Made by a program: the position numbers and the translations under genes. This document shows positions 7,202 through 7,333 of a stretch of DNA of 7,333 bases, piece by piece. The notes beneath the pieces are model-generated. The model did not search any database, was not told the origin of the DNA, and was given only the letters and a program-made list of their open reading frames with translations. The stretch is from NCBI GenBank assembly GCA_003567115.1, contig PXAP01000239.1, positions 1 to 7,333 of the forward strand, given 5' to 3'. This DNA is from Bacteroidota bacterium (GTDB lineage Bacteria > Bacteroidota > Bacteroidia > Bacteroidales > PUMT01). Position 1 is the stretch's first letter, and each line of letters opens with the position of its first letter.

Positions 7202-7333
7202 CTACTCGTCATTGCCATTTTCTTCTTCTTCCTCTTCTTCTTCCTCTTCTTCGTCGTTACCGTTCTCCAGTTCTCCTTCCAGCATTGTTTTCCAGTATTC
7301 AGCTTCAGCTTCCAGAGCCTCGAGTACCGCCTC
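7202..7333 (-). CDS. C-terminal end of an unknown protein with poly-glutamate tail (5' end outside window)
   Basis: An open frame enters from the right edge and ends at TAG (7204-7202), giving the last 43 residues. The first part (EAVLEALEAEAEYWKTMLEGEL) is helix-forming and acidic, with leucines spaced as in an amphipathic helix or coiled coil. The end is a tract of eleven Glu flanked on both sides by NGND. The tract uses both GAA and GAG codons, and the two NGND copies use different synonymous codons (AAC GGT AAC GAC versus AAT GGC AAT GAC), which argues that protein sequence is kept. The gene is on the same strand as the barrel gene and 87 bp upstream of it. With only the tail visible I cannot name a family; an acidic disordered tail may bind cations or basic partners. 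Confidence 0.6.
   Translation of the reverse strand, partial: EAVLEALEAEAEYWKTMLEGELENGNDEEEEEEEEEEENGNDE

Overview
The window looks like a chromosomal piece from a member of the Bacteroidota (Bacteroidales or a close relative). This is inferred from three things: a lipidated TamA-type outer-membrane barrel protein (TamL style) with the loop motif typical of that phylum; initiation regions that are A/T-rich or pyrimidine-rich with no visible Shine-Dalgarno sequence; and a close-range mix of housekeeping envelope and RNA-modification genes. No phage, transposase, CRISPR array, rRNA or tRNA gene was recognised. Coding density is high, with no gene-free stretch over 300 bases.

Layout. Positions 1-5124 hold three genes on the minus strand, in transcription order: a TamL-like Omp85 lipoprotein (5124 to 2791), a neurotransmitter:sodium symporter (NSS) family transporter (2714 to 1350), and an alanine/glycine:cation symporter (AGCS) family transporter (1322 to beyond position 1, so its C-terminus is missing). 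The two transporters are only 27 bp apart and are probably co-transcribed. The 145-bp region 5125-5269 is a divergent start region. It leads on the plus strand to a SpoU/TrmH-family RNA 2'-O-methyltransferase (5270-6223) with a polar insertion of roughly 60 residues in its N-terminal substrate-binding domain. That gene converges on a minus-strand outer-membrane beta-barrel protein (7114 to 6296), and a 10-bp hairpin between the two can terminate both. Upstream of the barrel gene, the right edge holds the last 43 codons of a minus-strand gene of unknown function that ends in an 11-glutamate tract flanked by duplicated NGND motifs. A nested inverted repeat (7131-7201) fills almost all of the gap between these two genes.

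How the genes work together. TamL is expected to act in outer-membrane protein or lipid biogenesis with a TamB partner that is not in this window. The NSS and AGCS proteins would both import amino acids using the sodium gradient. The methyltransferase modifies rRNA or tRNA. No shared pathway links all of them, and nothing here forms a convincing new defence or mobile system. The items most worth a second look are the nested inverted repeat at 7131-7201, the methyltransferase insertion and the poly-glutamate tail.
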